This document shows positions 18,402 through 27,953 of a stretch of DNA of 64,000 nt, in pieces. The DNA lies in contig NZ_CP073355.1 of the NCBI RefSeq assembly GCF_023525255.1, positions 1,426,001-1,490,000 on the forward strand, given 5' to 3'. The notes under the pieces were generated by a model, which was given only the letters and a program-made list of their open reading frames with translations, did no database searches and had not been told where the DNA came from. Each line of letters starts with the position of its first letter. The stretch's first letter is position 1. The translations under genes were made by a program, and so were the position numbers. Source of the stretch: Thermospira aquatica. GTDB lineage: Bacteria; Spirochaetota; Brevinematia; Brevinematales; Thermospiraceae.

Positions 18402-20213
18402 TTAAAGGTAGTATTCTAAGGTTATTACCTCTTTATCAGCAAGTGTATTGATAATACCCTTTAGAATCTCTTCGTCGCCAATTTTTTCTGGATAACACAG
18501 GGTGTAAAAATCACTTTCAGGTAGGGGTGCTATTCCAATTCCAATCGTCAATATCTCATAGGGGGTGTTCAAAAGTTTGAGAATTTCCCATTCATGTTTC
18601 TCTATGTATGAGAGGTAGCTAATGAAAATAAGCCCGGCATCTGTAAGAATATGTGCAAGTTCTCCTAATCGTCTTATCTCCTCGTACCTTTGGTTTGTTT
18701 CAACAAAACTTAAATCCTGGTCAAGGCCGATGGCTATGGAATTTAAAGAAAGAAAGTACACATTTTTGGAAAGTTCAAAGAGCTTCTTTTCGAGAAGCTT
18801 GGCGATATGTTGGATTTTTTTGCTATTTTGTCCGGTAAGTAACACAAATTTCCCCTGGTGTTGGTTTCTTTTTTCTCTTTTCTCTTTTGATATGTATCCT
18901 TTCTCCCAAAGCTTTTCCCTTTTGGCGATTTCTTCTTCAAGAGAAACAAACTTATCTTCCAATGGTTCGAGGATAATACCGCATCCAGAAATATGGTATT
19001 CGTTAATTATTACAAACCTTGCTGTTTTTTTGAAGTCTTTTCCTGCATCAAATACCACGGGTTTGGTATTTTCGATAACGCAGACACCAATATCGTATCG
19101 TTCCAATTTATCCTTGTTCGTAATATTTTGGGGATCGGTAGAATCAATTACTTTCTGGATATTGGTGATTCTTAAAACCACATTTTGAGTTCCGATTTTT
19201 GCTTGATAGGGTTTATTTACGAGAAGAGGAGCGTTTTCTATCCAGAACACATGGGCAAGAAACCGTTTGGAAACGTAGGGTTCTTTTTCCCCTTCTTTGC
19301 TAAGTAACTCTCCTGGGGAGACGTAGTAAAAATTGTCACTAATGGTGAGTCCAATGCTTTGACCAGCGTACGCTCTCTCGAGAGAATGGGGGAATATTTC
19401 AATGGTTTCAATGTGACTTTTCTTTCCTGATGGGGAAAATACTACTCTGTCTCCTACGTGTATTTCTCCATAATCTATTGTTCCGGCAATAATTCGTCGT
19501 TCATCTTGCCCTTCGGTAAATTTATAGACATCCTGTACAAAGAGGCGAAAATCTTTTTTCGGACTTTCATCTTCAAGTTTCCATTGTTCTATTTCTTCGA
19601 GGAGTGTTCTTCCGGAAAACCAGCGAAGATTCTCCGATCGGTGAACAATGTTTTCGCCGTTTCTCGCGCTGATAGGTATGAAACTCACCTCTGTTATTCC
19701 AACGGAAGAGAGGAACCCTGTGTACTCTTCTTGAAGAGATCGAAAGATTTTTTCTTCGTAATTTACAAGATCCATTTTATTGACGGCAACACATACATTT
19801 GCTATACCTAAGATAGAGAGTAAATAACCGTGTCTTTTAGTGTTTTCTCGGATTCCTTCTTTGGCATCAATGACTATGATAGAAGCATCGGCTCGGGAAG
19901 CTCCTGTTATCATATTTTTTACAAATTCAAAGTGCCCTGGAGCGTCAATGATCAGGTAGTCTCTTTTGTCAGTTTTAAAAAAGCACCGAGCAGCATCAAT
20001 GGTAATTCCTTGAGCCTGTTCTTCTTTAAGGGCGTCAAGTAAAAAAGCATATTCAAAAACTTTTGCATTCTTTTCACAATATGCTTTTATAGCTTCAAGT
20101 TTGCCCTCGGGTAAAGAATTGGTATCTGCAAGGAGTCGTCCGATCAATGTGCTTTTCCCGTGATCTACATGTCCAATGCTCACTATGGTAACTTGTTCTC
20201 TTCTTTTAGTCAT
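18402..20213 (-). CDS. cysN: Sulfate adenylyltransferase GTPase subunit with degenerate APS-kinase domain
   Basis: About 603 residues from ATG 20213, chosen because GGGAGG lies eight bases upstream. Residues 1-430 are Cys[22 protein letters not shown] and NKMD, with an EF-Tu-like second part. With CysD it makes APS from sulfate and ATP, using GTP hydrolysis. Residues 445-603 follow the APS-kinase (CysC) fold ([31 protein letters not shown]), but the P-loop is ruined ([11 protein letters not shown] instead of GxxxxGKS/T), so kinase activity is unlikely. An APS reductase downstream would make the kinase dispensable. Confidence 0.9.
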   Translation of the reverse strand: MTKRREQVTIVSIGHVDHGKSTLIGRLLADTNSLPEGKLEAIKAYCEKNAKVFEYAFLLDALKEEQAQGITIDAARCFFKTDKRDYLIIDAPGHFEFVKNMITGASRADASIIVIDAKEGIRENTKRHGYLLSILGIANVCVAVNKMDLVNYEEKIFRSLQEEYTGFLSSVGITEVSFIPISARNGENIVHRSENLRWFSGRTLLEEIEQWKLEDESPKKDFRLFVQDVYKFTEGQDERRIIAGTIDYGEIHVGDRVVFSPSGKKSHIETIEIFPHSLERAYAGQSIGLTISDNFYYVSPGELLSKEGEKEPYVSKRFLAHVFWIENAPLLVNKPYQAKIGTQNVVLRITNIQKVIDSTDPQNITNKDKLERYDIGVCVIENTKPVVFDAGKDFKKTARFVIINEYHISGCGIILEPLEDKFVSLEEEIAKREKLWEKGYISKEKREKRNQHQGKFVLLTGQNSKKIQHIAKLLEKKLFELSKNVYFLSLNSIAIGLDQDLSFVETNQRYEEIRRLGELAHILTDAGLIFISYLSYIEKHEWEILKLLNTPYEILTIGIGIAPLPESDFYTLCYPEKIGDEEILKGIINTLADKEVITLEYYL

Positions 20214-20248
20214 ATACTTTGCCTCCCTTCTTCTCAGGTTTCCGAGCA

Positions 20249-21136
20249 TTACATATAGCCTTCTTTTCGCAGCGTTTCAAGGGTTCCTCCATCTTCTTTA
20301 TCCTGTTCTCTTCCCGCTCTTTCGGCAATTTTTGCAAATTTTCCTTCCTTTAACTCTTGAATAATCTCCTGCACGTTCTTTGCCGATGAGTCCACAGGTT
20401 GTGTACATGGGTAACAGCCGAGAGACCTGTATCGTTTTCCGTTGCCCCTATCAAAGTACAATGGGACAATTTCGATGTTTTCTCGGGCAATGTATTCCCA
20501 GATGTCTAGCTCGGTCCAGTCAAGAAGGGGATGAATTCTTATGTGCGTTTTTGGAGGAAAGCTGGTGTTAAAATAATTCCAGATTTCTGGCGGTTGTTCG
20601 GCAATACTCCACTCACTCTCTTCACCCCGCGGAGAAAAGTATCGTTCTTTGGCTCTACTTCCCTCTTCGTCTGCTCGGATTCCTACGATAACACCTTTGA
20701 AGGGTTCTTTGTTTCCCCATACTTCAAATTGACCTGTTTGATGGTTGAGTTTGTATCTTGGCCATTCGCCTGAAAGGGTATACTTGAGGGCATCGCTTTT
20801 GAGATATTTACAGCAGGTAATTCTATCGACATTTCCATCGGGAAAAGTGAGCTTTTTCTCAAGGATTTCTTTGTTTTCTCCGTAGATGAGATCAAGACCA
20901 AGTTTGAGAGCAAGCTTGTTTCGGTATTCAATCATTTCTGGAATTTTATAATGGGTATCGATATGGAGAAGGGGAAAAGGAATATGACCAAAAAAAGCTT
21001 TTTGGGCCAGGGTAAGGAGGACGGTACTGTCTTTTCCGATTGACCAAAGCATCACGAGATTTTTACTTTTAAATTCTCGATAAGCCTCACGAAGAATGAA
21101 AATGCTCTGTGCCTCGAGTTTTGACAATCTATCCAT
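20249..21136 (-). CDS. cysD: Sulfate adenylyltransferase subunit 2
   Basis: A 295-residue ATP-pyrophosphatase (adenylyl-transfer) subunit of the CysDN ATP sulfurylase. [19 protein letters not shown] carries the PP-loop, and [12 protein letters not shown] and [11 protein letters not shown] are typical. It lies ahead of cysN with a 35-base gap and follows cysK by nine bases; AAGGAGG precedes ATG 21136. Confidence 0.95.
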   Translation of the reverse strand: MDRLSKLEAQSIFILREAYREFKSKNLVMLWSIGKDSTVLLTLAQKAFFGHIPFPLLHIDTHYKIPEMIEYRNKLALKLGLDLIYGENKEILEKKLTFPDGNVDRITCCKYLKSDALKYTLSGEWPRYKLNHQTGQFEVWGNKEPFKGVIVGIRADEEGSRAKERYFSPRGEESEWSIAEQPPEIWNYFNTSFPPKTHIRIHPLLDWTELDIWEYIARENIEIVPLYFDRGNGKRYRSLGCYPCTQPVDSSAKNVQEIIQELKEGKFAKIAERAGREQDKEDGGTLETLRKEGYM

Positions 21137-21145
21137 ACTTCCTCC

Positions 21146-22078
21146 TTACACATTATAATATTGGCTAATACTAAAGTATCTTTCACCGGTATCAGGAAGG
21201 ACAGTAACTACTCTTTTCCCTTTTCCCAATCTTTTGGCTACTTGGAGTGCTCCAAAAACGTTGGCTCCTGCCGAAATGCCTGCAAAGATTCCTTCCTCTT
21301 TGGAAAGTCTCAACGAGCTTTTGTACGCATCGTTATCGGAAACTGTTATAATTTCGTCAAGGATTTTTGTATTAAGGATAGAAGGGATAAAACCCGCTCC
21401 TATGCCTGGAATTTTATGAGGTCCTGGTTTTTGACCAGAGAGTACTGCAGAAGAAAAAGGTTCGATGCCAATAACTTTTATCTGAGAGTTCACTTGTTTA
21501 AGAACTTCGCCGACTCCCGTAATGGTCCCTCCTGTTCCAATTCCGGCCACAAAGGCATCCAGATCTCCCCCTGTTGCCTCAAGAATTTCTTGAGCTGTGG
21601 TTTTTCTGTGAATTTCAGGGTTTGCAGGATTATCAAACTGTCGTAGTATCAAAGCATTTTTGATTTTTTTCTGAAGTTCCAGAGCTTTTCTTATGGACCC
21701 TTCCATTCCTTCATACGCAGGAGTGAGAACCACTTCAGCTCCAAAAGACTTGAGGATGTAGATTCTTTCTAGACTCATCGAGTCTGGCATGACGAGAATA
21801 CATTTGTATCCTTTGATAGCAGAGACCATTGCTATCCCTACGCCAGTATTACCGGAAGTTGGCTCAATAATAGTAGCACCTGGCTGGAGAAGGCCTTTTT
21901 TTTCGGCATCTTCAATCATTGAAAAGGCAATTCTATCTTTGATGCTTCCACCCGGGTTGAAAGATTCTACTTTGACGAGTATTTCGGCCATGTTTTCTTC
22001 CACCAGTTTTTTAAGCTTTACCAAAGGGGTGTTGCCAATAAGTTCTAGAATACTCTCATAAATTCTCTGTTTAAACAT
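21146..22078 (-). CDS. cysK: Cysteine synthase (O-acetylserine sulfhydrylase)
   Basis: A 310-residue PLP enzyme making cysteine from O-acetylserine and sulfide. The PLP lysine lies in NPGGSIKDR, the phosphate loop is GTGGTITG and PTSGNTG is present. It provides the classical exit of sulfide from this pathway alongside the thiocarboxylate route. No serine acetyltransferase is encoded in the window. AAGGAGG precedes its ATG. Confidence 0.95.
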   Translation of the reverse strand: MFKQRIYESILELIGNTPLVKLKKLVEENMAEILVKVESFNPGGSIKDRIAFSMIEDAEKKGLLQPGATIIEPTSGNTGVGIAMVSAIKGYKCILVMPDSMSLERIYILKSFGAEVVLTPAYEGMEGSIRKALELQKKIKNALILRQFDNPANPEIHRKTTAQEILEATGGDLDAFVAGIGTGGTITGVGEVLKQVNSQIKVIGIEPFSSAVLSGQKPGPHKIPGIGAGFIPSILNTKILDEIITVSDNDAYKSSLRLSKEEGIFAGISAGANVFGALQVAKRLGKGKRVVTVLPDTGERYFSISQYYNV

Positions 22079-22085
22079 ACGTTTT

Positions 22086-23057
22086 TTATCCTCCTTTTGA
22101 GATTATGTGGATGAGAAAGTGAATGGTATACGTGAGCCCTCCGGTGACCAAGGGAACCAGAAACCATGAAAAGAGTATTTTTTGCACGAGGGCTTTTTTG
22201 CTCGTTGTGATTACTCCATCCTTGATAGCACTTATGGCGAGGATAGAAGAGGTGGTAAACTGGACATAAGGGGTAGGTAATCCCAACCATGAGGCAGCGA
22301 TGACAAAAGTTGAGGTCACAAAGGAAACTATTATCGCAGAAATTTGTCCAAGAGGTATGATATCTTTTGACACGGTTTTGAGTAACCCTGAACCTAAAAG
22401 AAGTCCTCCCAGTCCAAACAGAGGAGAGAAGACGAGGATGAGTCCAACGGGATTTTGAGCACCAGGAAGGAGTAGCAGAGGGGCAACGACATTGGCCACA
22501 TTATTTGTTCCAATAGCAAAAGCACCGTAAGAGTTGGCGGCCAGAATGAAAACATTCATAATGGTGTTATTTGCAAAAATTTTTTCATGTAATCGGAAAT
22601 TTGTCTCTTTTGGGGGGTAAAAAATTTTCATTAAAAAAAAGGTAAAGAAAAAAGCGCCGAGAGAAAAAATGAGAGCGATACCAAAGATTTCAATAATTTT
22701 CCATATATTTACCTTGTGATAAAATAAACCTGCTCCGGCAAAAGCCCCTACGATAACAAAACTTGTGGACTGAGGGAGTTTGAAAAGGTTTGTGATAAAT
22801 AAAGAGAAAGAGGTAGCAAGAATAATGATCAAACCAGAAAGTGGTTCTAATTGTAAGGTGAGTTTAGTATTGAGGGTTTCGACAACCCTTTTCCCTAGCA
22901 AGAGAGCTCCCAGCATAACACAGAATGTGTAGGTGATAACAGCTTTCTTGTGTTTCACAAGATCACATCCATATGATGGGGCAAAAGAGACGGAAAATCC
23001 ACTCGCGCCCATATTTATAGCAAGAAAGATTGAAATTACTATTGTCATTATTACCAT
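22086..23057 (-). CDS. cysP: PiT-family permease, probable sulfate importer
   Basis: A 323-residue, strongly hydrophobic protein with about ten membrane segments. The two PiT signature regions are visible: the N-terminal NMGASGFSVSFAP and the internal GTNNVANVVAP. PiT proteins carry phosphate, but a branch including Bacillus CysP carries sulfate. Position between cysK and the APS-reductase region supports sulfate. AAGGAG lies about 12 bases before ATG 23057, and an internal ATG (23048) is an alternative start. Confidence 0.8.
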   Translation of the reverse strand: MVIMTIVISIFLAINMGASGFSVSFAPSYGCDLVKHKKAVITYTFCVMLGALLLGKRVVETLNTKLTLQLEPLSGLIIILATSFSLFITNLFKLPQSTSFVIVGAFAGAGLFYHKVNIWKIIEIFGIALIFSLGAFFFTFFLMKIFYPPKETNFRLHEKIFANNTIMNVFILAANSYGAFAIGTNNVANVVAPLLLLPGAQNPVGLILVFSPLFGLGGLLLGSGLLKTVSKDIIPLGQISAIIVSFVTSTFVIAASWLGLPTPYVQFTTSSILAISAIKDGVITTSKKALVQKILFSWFLVPLVTGGLTYTIHFLIHIISKGG

Positions 23058-23082
23058 CGATAGCCACTTCTCCTTCTATAAA

Positions 23083-23565
23083 TTATAGATACATCTTTTC
23101 AAGAAGTTTTATACTACACTCTGTCTTAAAAATCTTATCTTTTATATTAAAAATACTTTCTTTTGGTAAACAATCCTCAAAGATATTTACAAGAAAATCT
23201 GCTTCAACAAGAATCTGAAAATCAAGCCCATCAATTTTCTCGTATGTATGATGATGGCCTATAATATAGCATACCCTATCTATTGTTTTTTCAGCTATAA
23301 ATAATTCTTTTAGGATTTTTTTCGCTATCTTTGGGCCTTCTCTCTCTTGATATTTTCCAGCATTTGAATGGTACTTTCTTTCTGCCTCTTTTATACCTAT
23401 GTCATGAAGAAGTCCAGAAAAATGAACCACTTCTTTTTGACTAAAGTCTTGTAGTTCATTTTCAGCTATGAGGTATGCAAAAGAATAAACTTTTAAGGCA
23501 TGGTTTATCCTTTTAACATCATTCCCAAAGTATGCTATCATTTTCTCCATAACTTTGATTTCCAT
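23083..23565 (-). CDS. HD-domain phosphohydrolase-like protein
   Basis: A 160-residue protein with the metal-binding HD pattern: HALKVYSFA near residue 22, HFSGLLHDIG near residue 48 and IIGHHHTYEK near residue 100. Such small HD proteins often hydrolyse nucleotides. Within a sulfate operon it could act on adenosine 3',5'-bisphosphate or another nucleotide by-product, but that is only inference. It lies 14 bases after cysH and 25 bases before cysP. Confidence 0.75.
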   Translation of the reverse strand: MEIKVMEKMIAYFGNDVKRINHALKVYSFAYLIAENELQDFSQKEVVHFSGLLHDIGIKEAERKYHSNAGKYQEREGPKIAKKILKELFIAEKTIDRVCYIIGHHHTYEKIDGLDFQILVEADFLVNIFEDCLPKESIFNIKDKIFKTECSIKLLEKMYL

Positions 23566-23579
23566 ATTATTTTATCCTC

Positions 23580-24293
23580 CTACCTTCTATGTAAGCCACA
23601 TTCTTTATGTTCAGGGTTTTCCCACCACCATCTTCCACTCCGTATATCTTCTCCTTCTTTTATGGCTCTTGTACACGGCATACATCCGATACTCGGATAC
23701 CCTTGGTCATGGAGTTTATTGTAGGGGATTTTGTGTTCCTTAATAAACTGCCATACCTTTTCTGTTGTCCAATTATAAAGAGGATTAAGTTTATATAATC
23801 CATTTACTTCATCCCACTCAATGGGCTGGATATTCTCTCTGGTGAGAGATTGTTCTCTACGAAGACCACATATCCAGCATTTTACTCCTCGTAACGCTCG
23901 CCTTAATGGTTCAACTTTTCTGACATGGCAACAAAGTTTTCTATTTTCAATGCTGTTATAAAAGAGATTGATTCCTTTTTCATTGACCATCTTTTCCACC
24001 TGCCGATAATCAGGGAAATATATTTCGTATTTAAAATCATAGCGGTTTTCTGTTTTTTCTATTGTAAAGTAGACTTCTTGAAACATTCGTCCCGTGTCAA
24101 TGGTAAATATTCGAACATTTTTATCTATTGACATAATCATATGAGTGATAACCTGATCTTCTACTCCAATACTCGAAGCAAAGGCTATTCTTGTTTTCCC
24201 GAAGGTTTGGATTCCCCATCGCAAAATATCAAAGGCATCCAGATTTTGAAGATGGGCGTTCCACTTTTCTATGTTTTTTTTCTTTTTCCACAT
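23580..24293 (-). CDS. cysH: Adenylyl-sulfate (APS) reductase, 4Fe-4S type
   Basis: A 237-residue enzyme reducing APS to sulfite. The cluster cysteines are present as the CC pair at 121-122 (KLCCHVRKVEPLRRAL) and the CxxC at 204-207 (SIGCMPCTRA). The C-terminal catalytic Cys232 lies in KECGLH. The CC/CxxC set and WWWENPEHK mark the APS-specific, not PAPS-specific, class. This agrees with the inactive-looking APS-kinase domain on CysN. AAGGAG precedes ATG 24293. Confidence 0.93.
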   Translation of the reverse strand: MWKKKKNIEKWNAHLQNLDAFDILRWGIQTFGKTRIAFASSIGVEDQVITHMIMSIDKNVRIFTIDTGRMFQEVYFTIEKTENRYDFKYEIYFPDYRQVEKMVNEKGINLFYNSIENRKLCCHVRKVEPLRRALRGVKCWICGLRREQSLTRENIQPIEWDEVNGLYKLNPLYNWTTEKVWQFIKEHKIPYNKLHDQGYPSIGCMPCTRAIKEGEDIRSGRWWWENPEHKECGLHRR

Positions 24294-24309
24294 TCAACTT
24301 CTCCTTGAG

Positions 24310-26682
24310 TTATTTTTTTCGGATAAGGACAGAATAGTACTGCCCTTCTCGTTTTTCTACAGAAACAATTTCATGACCTTCTTCTTTTACAGAACCAGGG
24401 ACGTTTTGAATAGGCTCTCCTTCGTCAAGATATATTTCCAAAATTTCTCCTGCTTTCATAAGGGAGAGTTCAAGTTTGGTTTTCACAAAGTTCATGGGGC
24501 AGGCAACTCCTCGGAGATCTTTTATTCGTTTTCTTTCTTTCTTTTCCTCTTTTGTTTCTGTTAGTATTTTCTCTTGCATTTGGGAGGAAGATATTTTGTT
24601 CTTGGATTCAATATGAAACTGGAAATTACTATCCATGGCATCATAAAGCTTTTTTACTTTTTCGGATAACTCAATGATTTCATTTTTTAACTGGATTACC
24701 TCGCTTTTATCTTCCGTTAAAATGATGTTAAGAAAATTTTTAAATTTTTCGTCAATGTAGCCGCTTTCTATGAAGTGGGTAATAAAGGCTTTTACTATAT
24801 CTTTGAAATTTTCAGCCTCTACTCCTCGGGTAATCAAAAGCATTCTGCTTGAATAGTAGGCCAATTCTTTTATGAAAAGGACAAGCTCTTCTTTATTTTC
24901 TGTTGTCTCAACTTTTTCTCTAAATTCTCTTATTTTTTCCAGATCTTTTTCTATGAAGTCAAAGAATCCGGCAGAGCATTCTCCGGTAGATCGTTCTACC
25001 AGGCTGAAGAGAGTATCACTTCCCCAATCGAAGTAGTAGTTTTTATCTTCTCTGAAGGAGGGGACAGTGTAGCGGTGAAGGAGATTTTTTATAGTTTCTT
25101 TATTGTTCTCAAAAAAGTGTGTAAAATTTTCGTGGTTGTCAAGATTTCTTGAATATATTTCCAATAAGGAAGCCAGAAAATGGGGAAGATCTCTTGCACT
25201 TATTTCTCCTACTTTTTGGGCAAAATAAAGTCCTTCGGGAGTATTTCTATGGCCTGCGAGCACATAATAGGCAGGGTAAAGCTTGTCATCCTTTCTTGCT
25301 GCAAAACCATAAAAACCTATATCGCCAAGCCAATGTTGTCCGCATGCATTTGGACATCCTGAGATTCTGATAATGGGAAATTGAGTGTCCTTAATCTTCT
25401 CTTTAAAATTTTCTAATCTTGAAAGGACTTCTTTTGCTAGTTCTCTAGATAAGCAGAGCCCAAGTTTACATGTATCTGCTCCAGCACATACTGTGGTGTG
25501 GGTGGTAAAATAAGGTATCGTGGAAAAATTCTCTTTATAGAAGAGGTAAAATTGAGGGAGGGCATCTTGAGGTATATTTCTTACTAAAATATCCTGCATG
25601 GTGGTAAGTCTGATTACATTTTCCCCATAGTTTGACAGAAAATTCGCTGTTTTCTCGAAAAGATCCGAATCAATGTCTCCTAACAGAAGCGGATATTTGA
25701 TGGCATAAAGATCCTTCTGTTTTTGAGGGAAAACAAACCTCTCTTTCCATTTTTCAAAGTCCTTTTTTTCTTGTGGTTGCAATGATTTTGATTGTATAGG
25801 GATATTTTCTGCTTTGTTTTCAATCTCCACTGGCTTTATGATGAAATTGTCGTCTTTTTTTACTTCTTCATAATAAGAATCAAAAAGAGTTTTAAATTTT
25901 TCGCCACCAATTTCCTCCCATAAAAATCTTAAACGCGCCTTGTGTCTGTTTTTTCTATTTCCATGATGGAAAAAGAGTCTTTTGATAGCTTCTGCCACAT
26001 AGCCAACTTCTTCAGCCAAGATAAAATCGAGAAATTTTTTTGCAGGAGCCGATTTTGCACCCATTCCACCAGCGGTATATACCTCAAATCCCTTAGCGCC
26101 TTCTTTTTGTTTTGCGATGAAACCAACATCGGCAATTTTTGCATAGCCGTTGTCTGCTTCATATGAAGAAAAATTTATCTTAAATTTTCTCGGAAGGTTC
26201 CAACTGTTATCATGTCGGATCATTATCTCGGTTAAGCTTATAGCATACGGAGTCACATCAAAAACTTCTTTTTCATTTATGCCAGAATCAGCGGGAGCCA
26301 CAATGTTTCTCACCGTGTTGCCACCACCCCCTCTTGTAGAAAGCCCTGCAGCATAAAGTTCTCTGAGAATTTCTGGAACTTTTGAAATATCTTCTATGGA
26401 GTGGATCTGGATTTCTTGTCGCGTGGTAATATGAACTCTTCCACTTCCATATTTTTTAGCTACTTTTGCGATTATTTTCATCTGGGATGGTGTGATCAAA
26501 CCTGCAGGACAACGAACACGTATCATGTAGGTGTCACTTATTCTTTGTTCGTATATCCCGAAGGCAACTCTTTTAGCGCGGAACTTCACGGGATCAATTT
26601 CTTCTCTTGTCTTTTTTTGTATAAAAGTTTCAAGCTCCTCAATCTCAGTAACAAGCTTTTCTGGAATGCGATAACCAACCAT
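24310..26682 (-). CDS. Siroheme sulfite reductase fused to a TusA-like domain
   Basis: A 790-residue protein. The nitrite/sulfite reductase core has tandem ferredoxin-like and catalytic halves, with RGGGGNTVRN near residue 116 and siroheme/4Fe-4S ligands Cys399, Cys405, Cys443 and Cys447 (CAGADTC, SGCPNAC). Residues 500-700 are mainly helical and unassigned. Residues 720-790 are a TusA domain (DLRGVACPMNFVKTKLELS, Cys728). It should reduce sulfite to sulfide, and the TusA tail may accept or pass on the sulfur. The electron donor is probably ferredoxin, since no flavin domain is present. AAGGAGG precedes ATG 26682. Confidence 0.9.
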   Translation of the reverse strand: MVGYRIPEKLVTEIEELETFIQKKTREEIDPVKFRAKRVAFGIYEQRISDTYMIRVRCPAGLITPSQMKIIAKVAKKYGSGRVHITTRQEIQIHSIEDISKVPEILRELYAAGLSTRGGGGNTVRNIVAPADSGINEKEVFDVTPYAISLTEIMIRHDNSWNLPRKFKINFSSYEADNGYAKIADVGFIAKQKEGAKGFEVYTAGGMGAKSAPAKKFLDFILAEEVGYVAEAIKRLFFHHGNRKNRHKARLRFLWEEIGGEKFKTLFDSYYEEVKKDDNFIIKPVEIENKAENIPIQSKSLQPQEKKDFEKWKERFVFPQKQKDLYAIKYPLLLGDIDSDLFEKTANFLSNYGENVIRLTTMQDILVRNIPQDALPQFYLFYKENFSTIPYFTTHTTVCAGADTCKLGLCLSRELAKEVLSRLENFKEKIKDTQFPIIRISGCPNACGQHWLGDIGFYGFAARKDDKLYPAYYVLAGHRNTPEGLYFAQKVGEISARDLPHFLASLLEIYSRNLDNHENFTHFFENNKETIKNLLHRYTVPSFREDKNYYFDWGSDTLFSLVERSTGECSAGFFDFIEKDLEKIREFREKVETTENKEELVLFIKELAYYSSRMLLITRGVEAENFKDIVKAFITHFIESGYIDEKFKNFLNIILTEDKSEVIQLKNEIIELSEKVKKLYDAMDSNFQFHIESKNKISSSQMQEKILTETKEEKKERKRIKDLRGVACPMNFVKTKLELSLMKAGEILEIYLDEGEPIQNVPGSVKEEGHEIVSVEKREGQYYSVLIRKK

Positions 26683-26696
26683 ACCGTTCTCCTCCT

Positions 26697-27914
26697 TTAG
26701 ATAAGTTTATACTTTTCCTCTTTTGGAGTTTCCTCTTCTAGCCGGAAAATCTTAAAAATGGGTTTTCTCGTGGAAAGAGAGACGATCGCGTACAATAAAC
26801 TTTTATCATACGCAAGTTTTCTATCTTCTTCTGACATTCTTGCTGGTGTAGAAGGGTGACTATGATATACCCCTATGATTTTTAAACCCATATTTCTTAC
26901 CTTTTTGTGAACATCAAATTGTTCTTTTGGATCAAAAGAAAAATGTTCAGAACTTTTATCGATATTTGTCATTTCAAAAACTTCTGTTATAGTATTTTCT
27001 TTTCCGGCCATATAGCCGCAAGCCTCCAGTGGGAGATCTCTTCTTGCATGTTGTATGATTTTATTATAAACGTCTTTACTCAAAAATAAGATATTTTCCT
27101 TGTTCTTGCTCTTGAAAAACCAGTAACCAAATAGGGAGAATACTATAGTATAGTGGAGGATAAACTGTAACCATTCTGGTTTTGAGTACCAGCCGAGGAG
27201 GATATTGAGAGGTAGGCCAAATAGTCCCTGCTTATGGTCAAGAATTGTACTGGAAAGGTCAAAAACCTTTATCAAAAGGGGATGGTGTTTATCAATGAGA
27301 TGAAGAGTTTTTAAAGAGGCAAGCATTTCGTGAACTCCATAGCCTGCCAGATAACCTGCTTGAATGATGAGGTAAACGAGTGTTATGGCCAATATTGTTT
27401 CAATTTTTACTTTCATGATTGAGAAATAGACGGCAACAGAGAGAAAGAGCGCCAGAAGGATCCCGATAAAGATAGATAACCAGTGATACTGACCGGCAAA
27501 AGAAAATAACACAATTTCCACTCCCTCTCTTGCCACAAGGAAAAAGGAGACAAGGAAAATTCCTCCAGGTGAAAGGTGTAAGGAAGCCTTATTCTCCACA
27601 TACTTTTTTATCTCGCTTCCATGGTTAATCATCCACCGGATGAATGAGATGATCAGACTTACGGCAACGAGGCTCGCGAGGCTTTCCCAGAACTTTCCGA
27701 ATTCATCAATTCTCTTAACTTGCAGATTTATAATAAATAGGAAGAACCCGAGAAACAGTGAGAAAAGAATACTGGAAACAAACCCATAGATTACTTCGCG
27801 AGTTAAGTGTTTATTGTTGGTTTTTTCCAAAAATCTAAAAATTAAAATCAGTATCAAAAAGGCTTCCAAGCCTTCTCGGAAAGAAACTATAATTCCTGAA
27901 AATAAATTTTGCAT
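26697..27914 (-). CDS. FTR1-type iron permease fused to a JAMM (Mov34/MPN) protease domain
   Basis: A 405-residue protein from ATG 27914 (AAGGAGG upstream). The N-terminal two-thirds is a seven-helix FTR1 permease with both iron-binding motifs, REGLEA (13-18) and REGVEI (129-134). The last 125 residues form a cytoplasmic JAMM metalloprotease: Glu297, then His351, His353, Ser361 and Asp364 in the exact HxH-x7-S-x2-D pattern. JAMM proteases such as Mec and HcyD process C-termini of sulfur-carrier proteins. With a ThiS-like carrier ending in GGGK in the same operon, trimming that tail is a likely role. Linking it to an iron permease is unusual. Confidence 0.87.
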   Translation of the reverse strand: MQNLFSGIIVSFREGLEAFLILILIFRFLEKTNNKHLTREVIYGFVSSILFSLFLGFFLFIINLQVKRIDEFGKFWESLASLVAVSLIISFIRWMINHGSEIKKYVENKASLHLSPGGIFLVSFFLVAREGVEIVLFSFAGQYHWLSIFIGILLALFLSVAVYFSIMKVKIETILAITLVYLIIQAGYLAGYGVHEMLASLKTLHLIDKHHPLLIKVFDLSSTILDHKQGLFGLPLNILLGWYSKPEWLQFILHYTIVFSLFGYWFFKSKNKENILFLSKDVYNKIIQHARRDLPLEACGYMAGKENTITEVFEMTNIDKSSEHFSFDPKEQFDVHKKVRNMGLKIIGVYHSHPSTPARMSEEDRKLAYDKSLLYAIVSLSTRKPIFKIFRLEEETPKEEKYKLI

Positions 27915-27953
27915 GGTATTCCTCCTTTGCATTTGCTCTCTTTTCCAATATCT

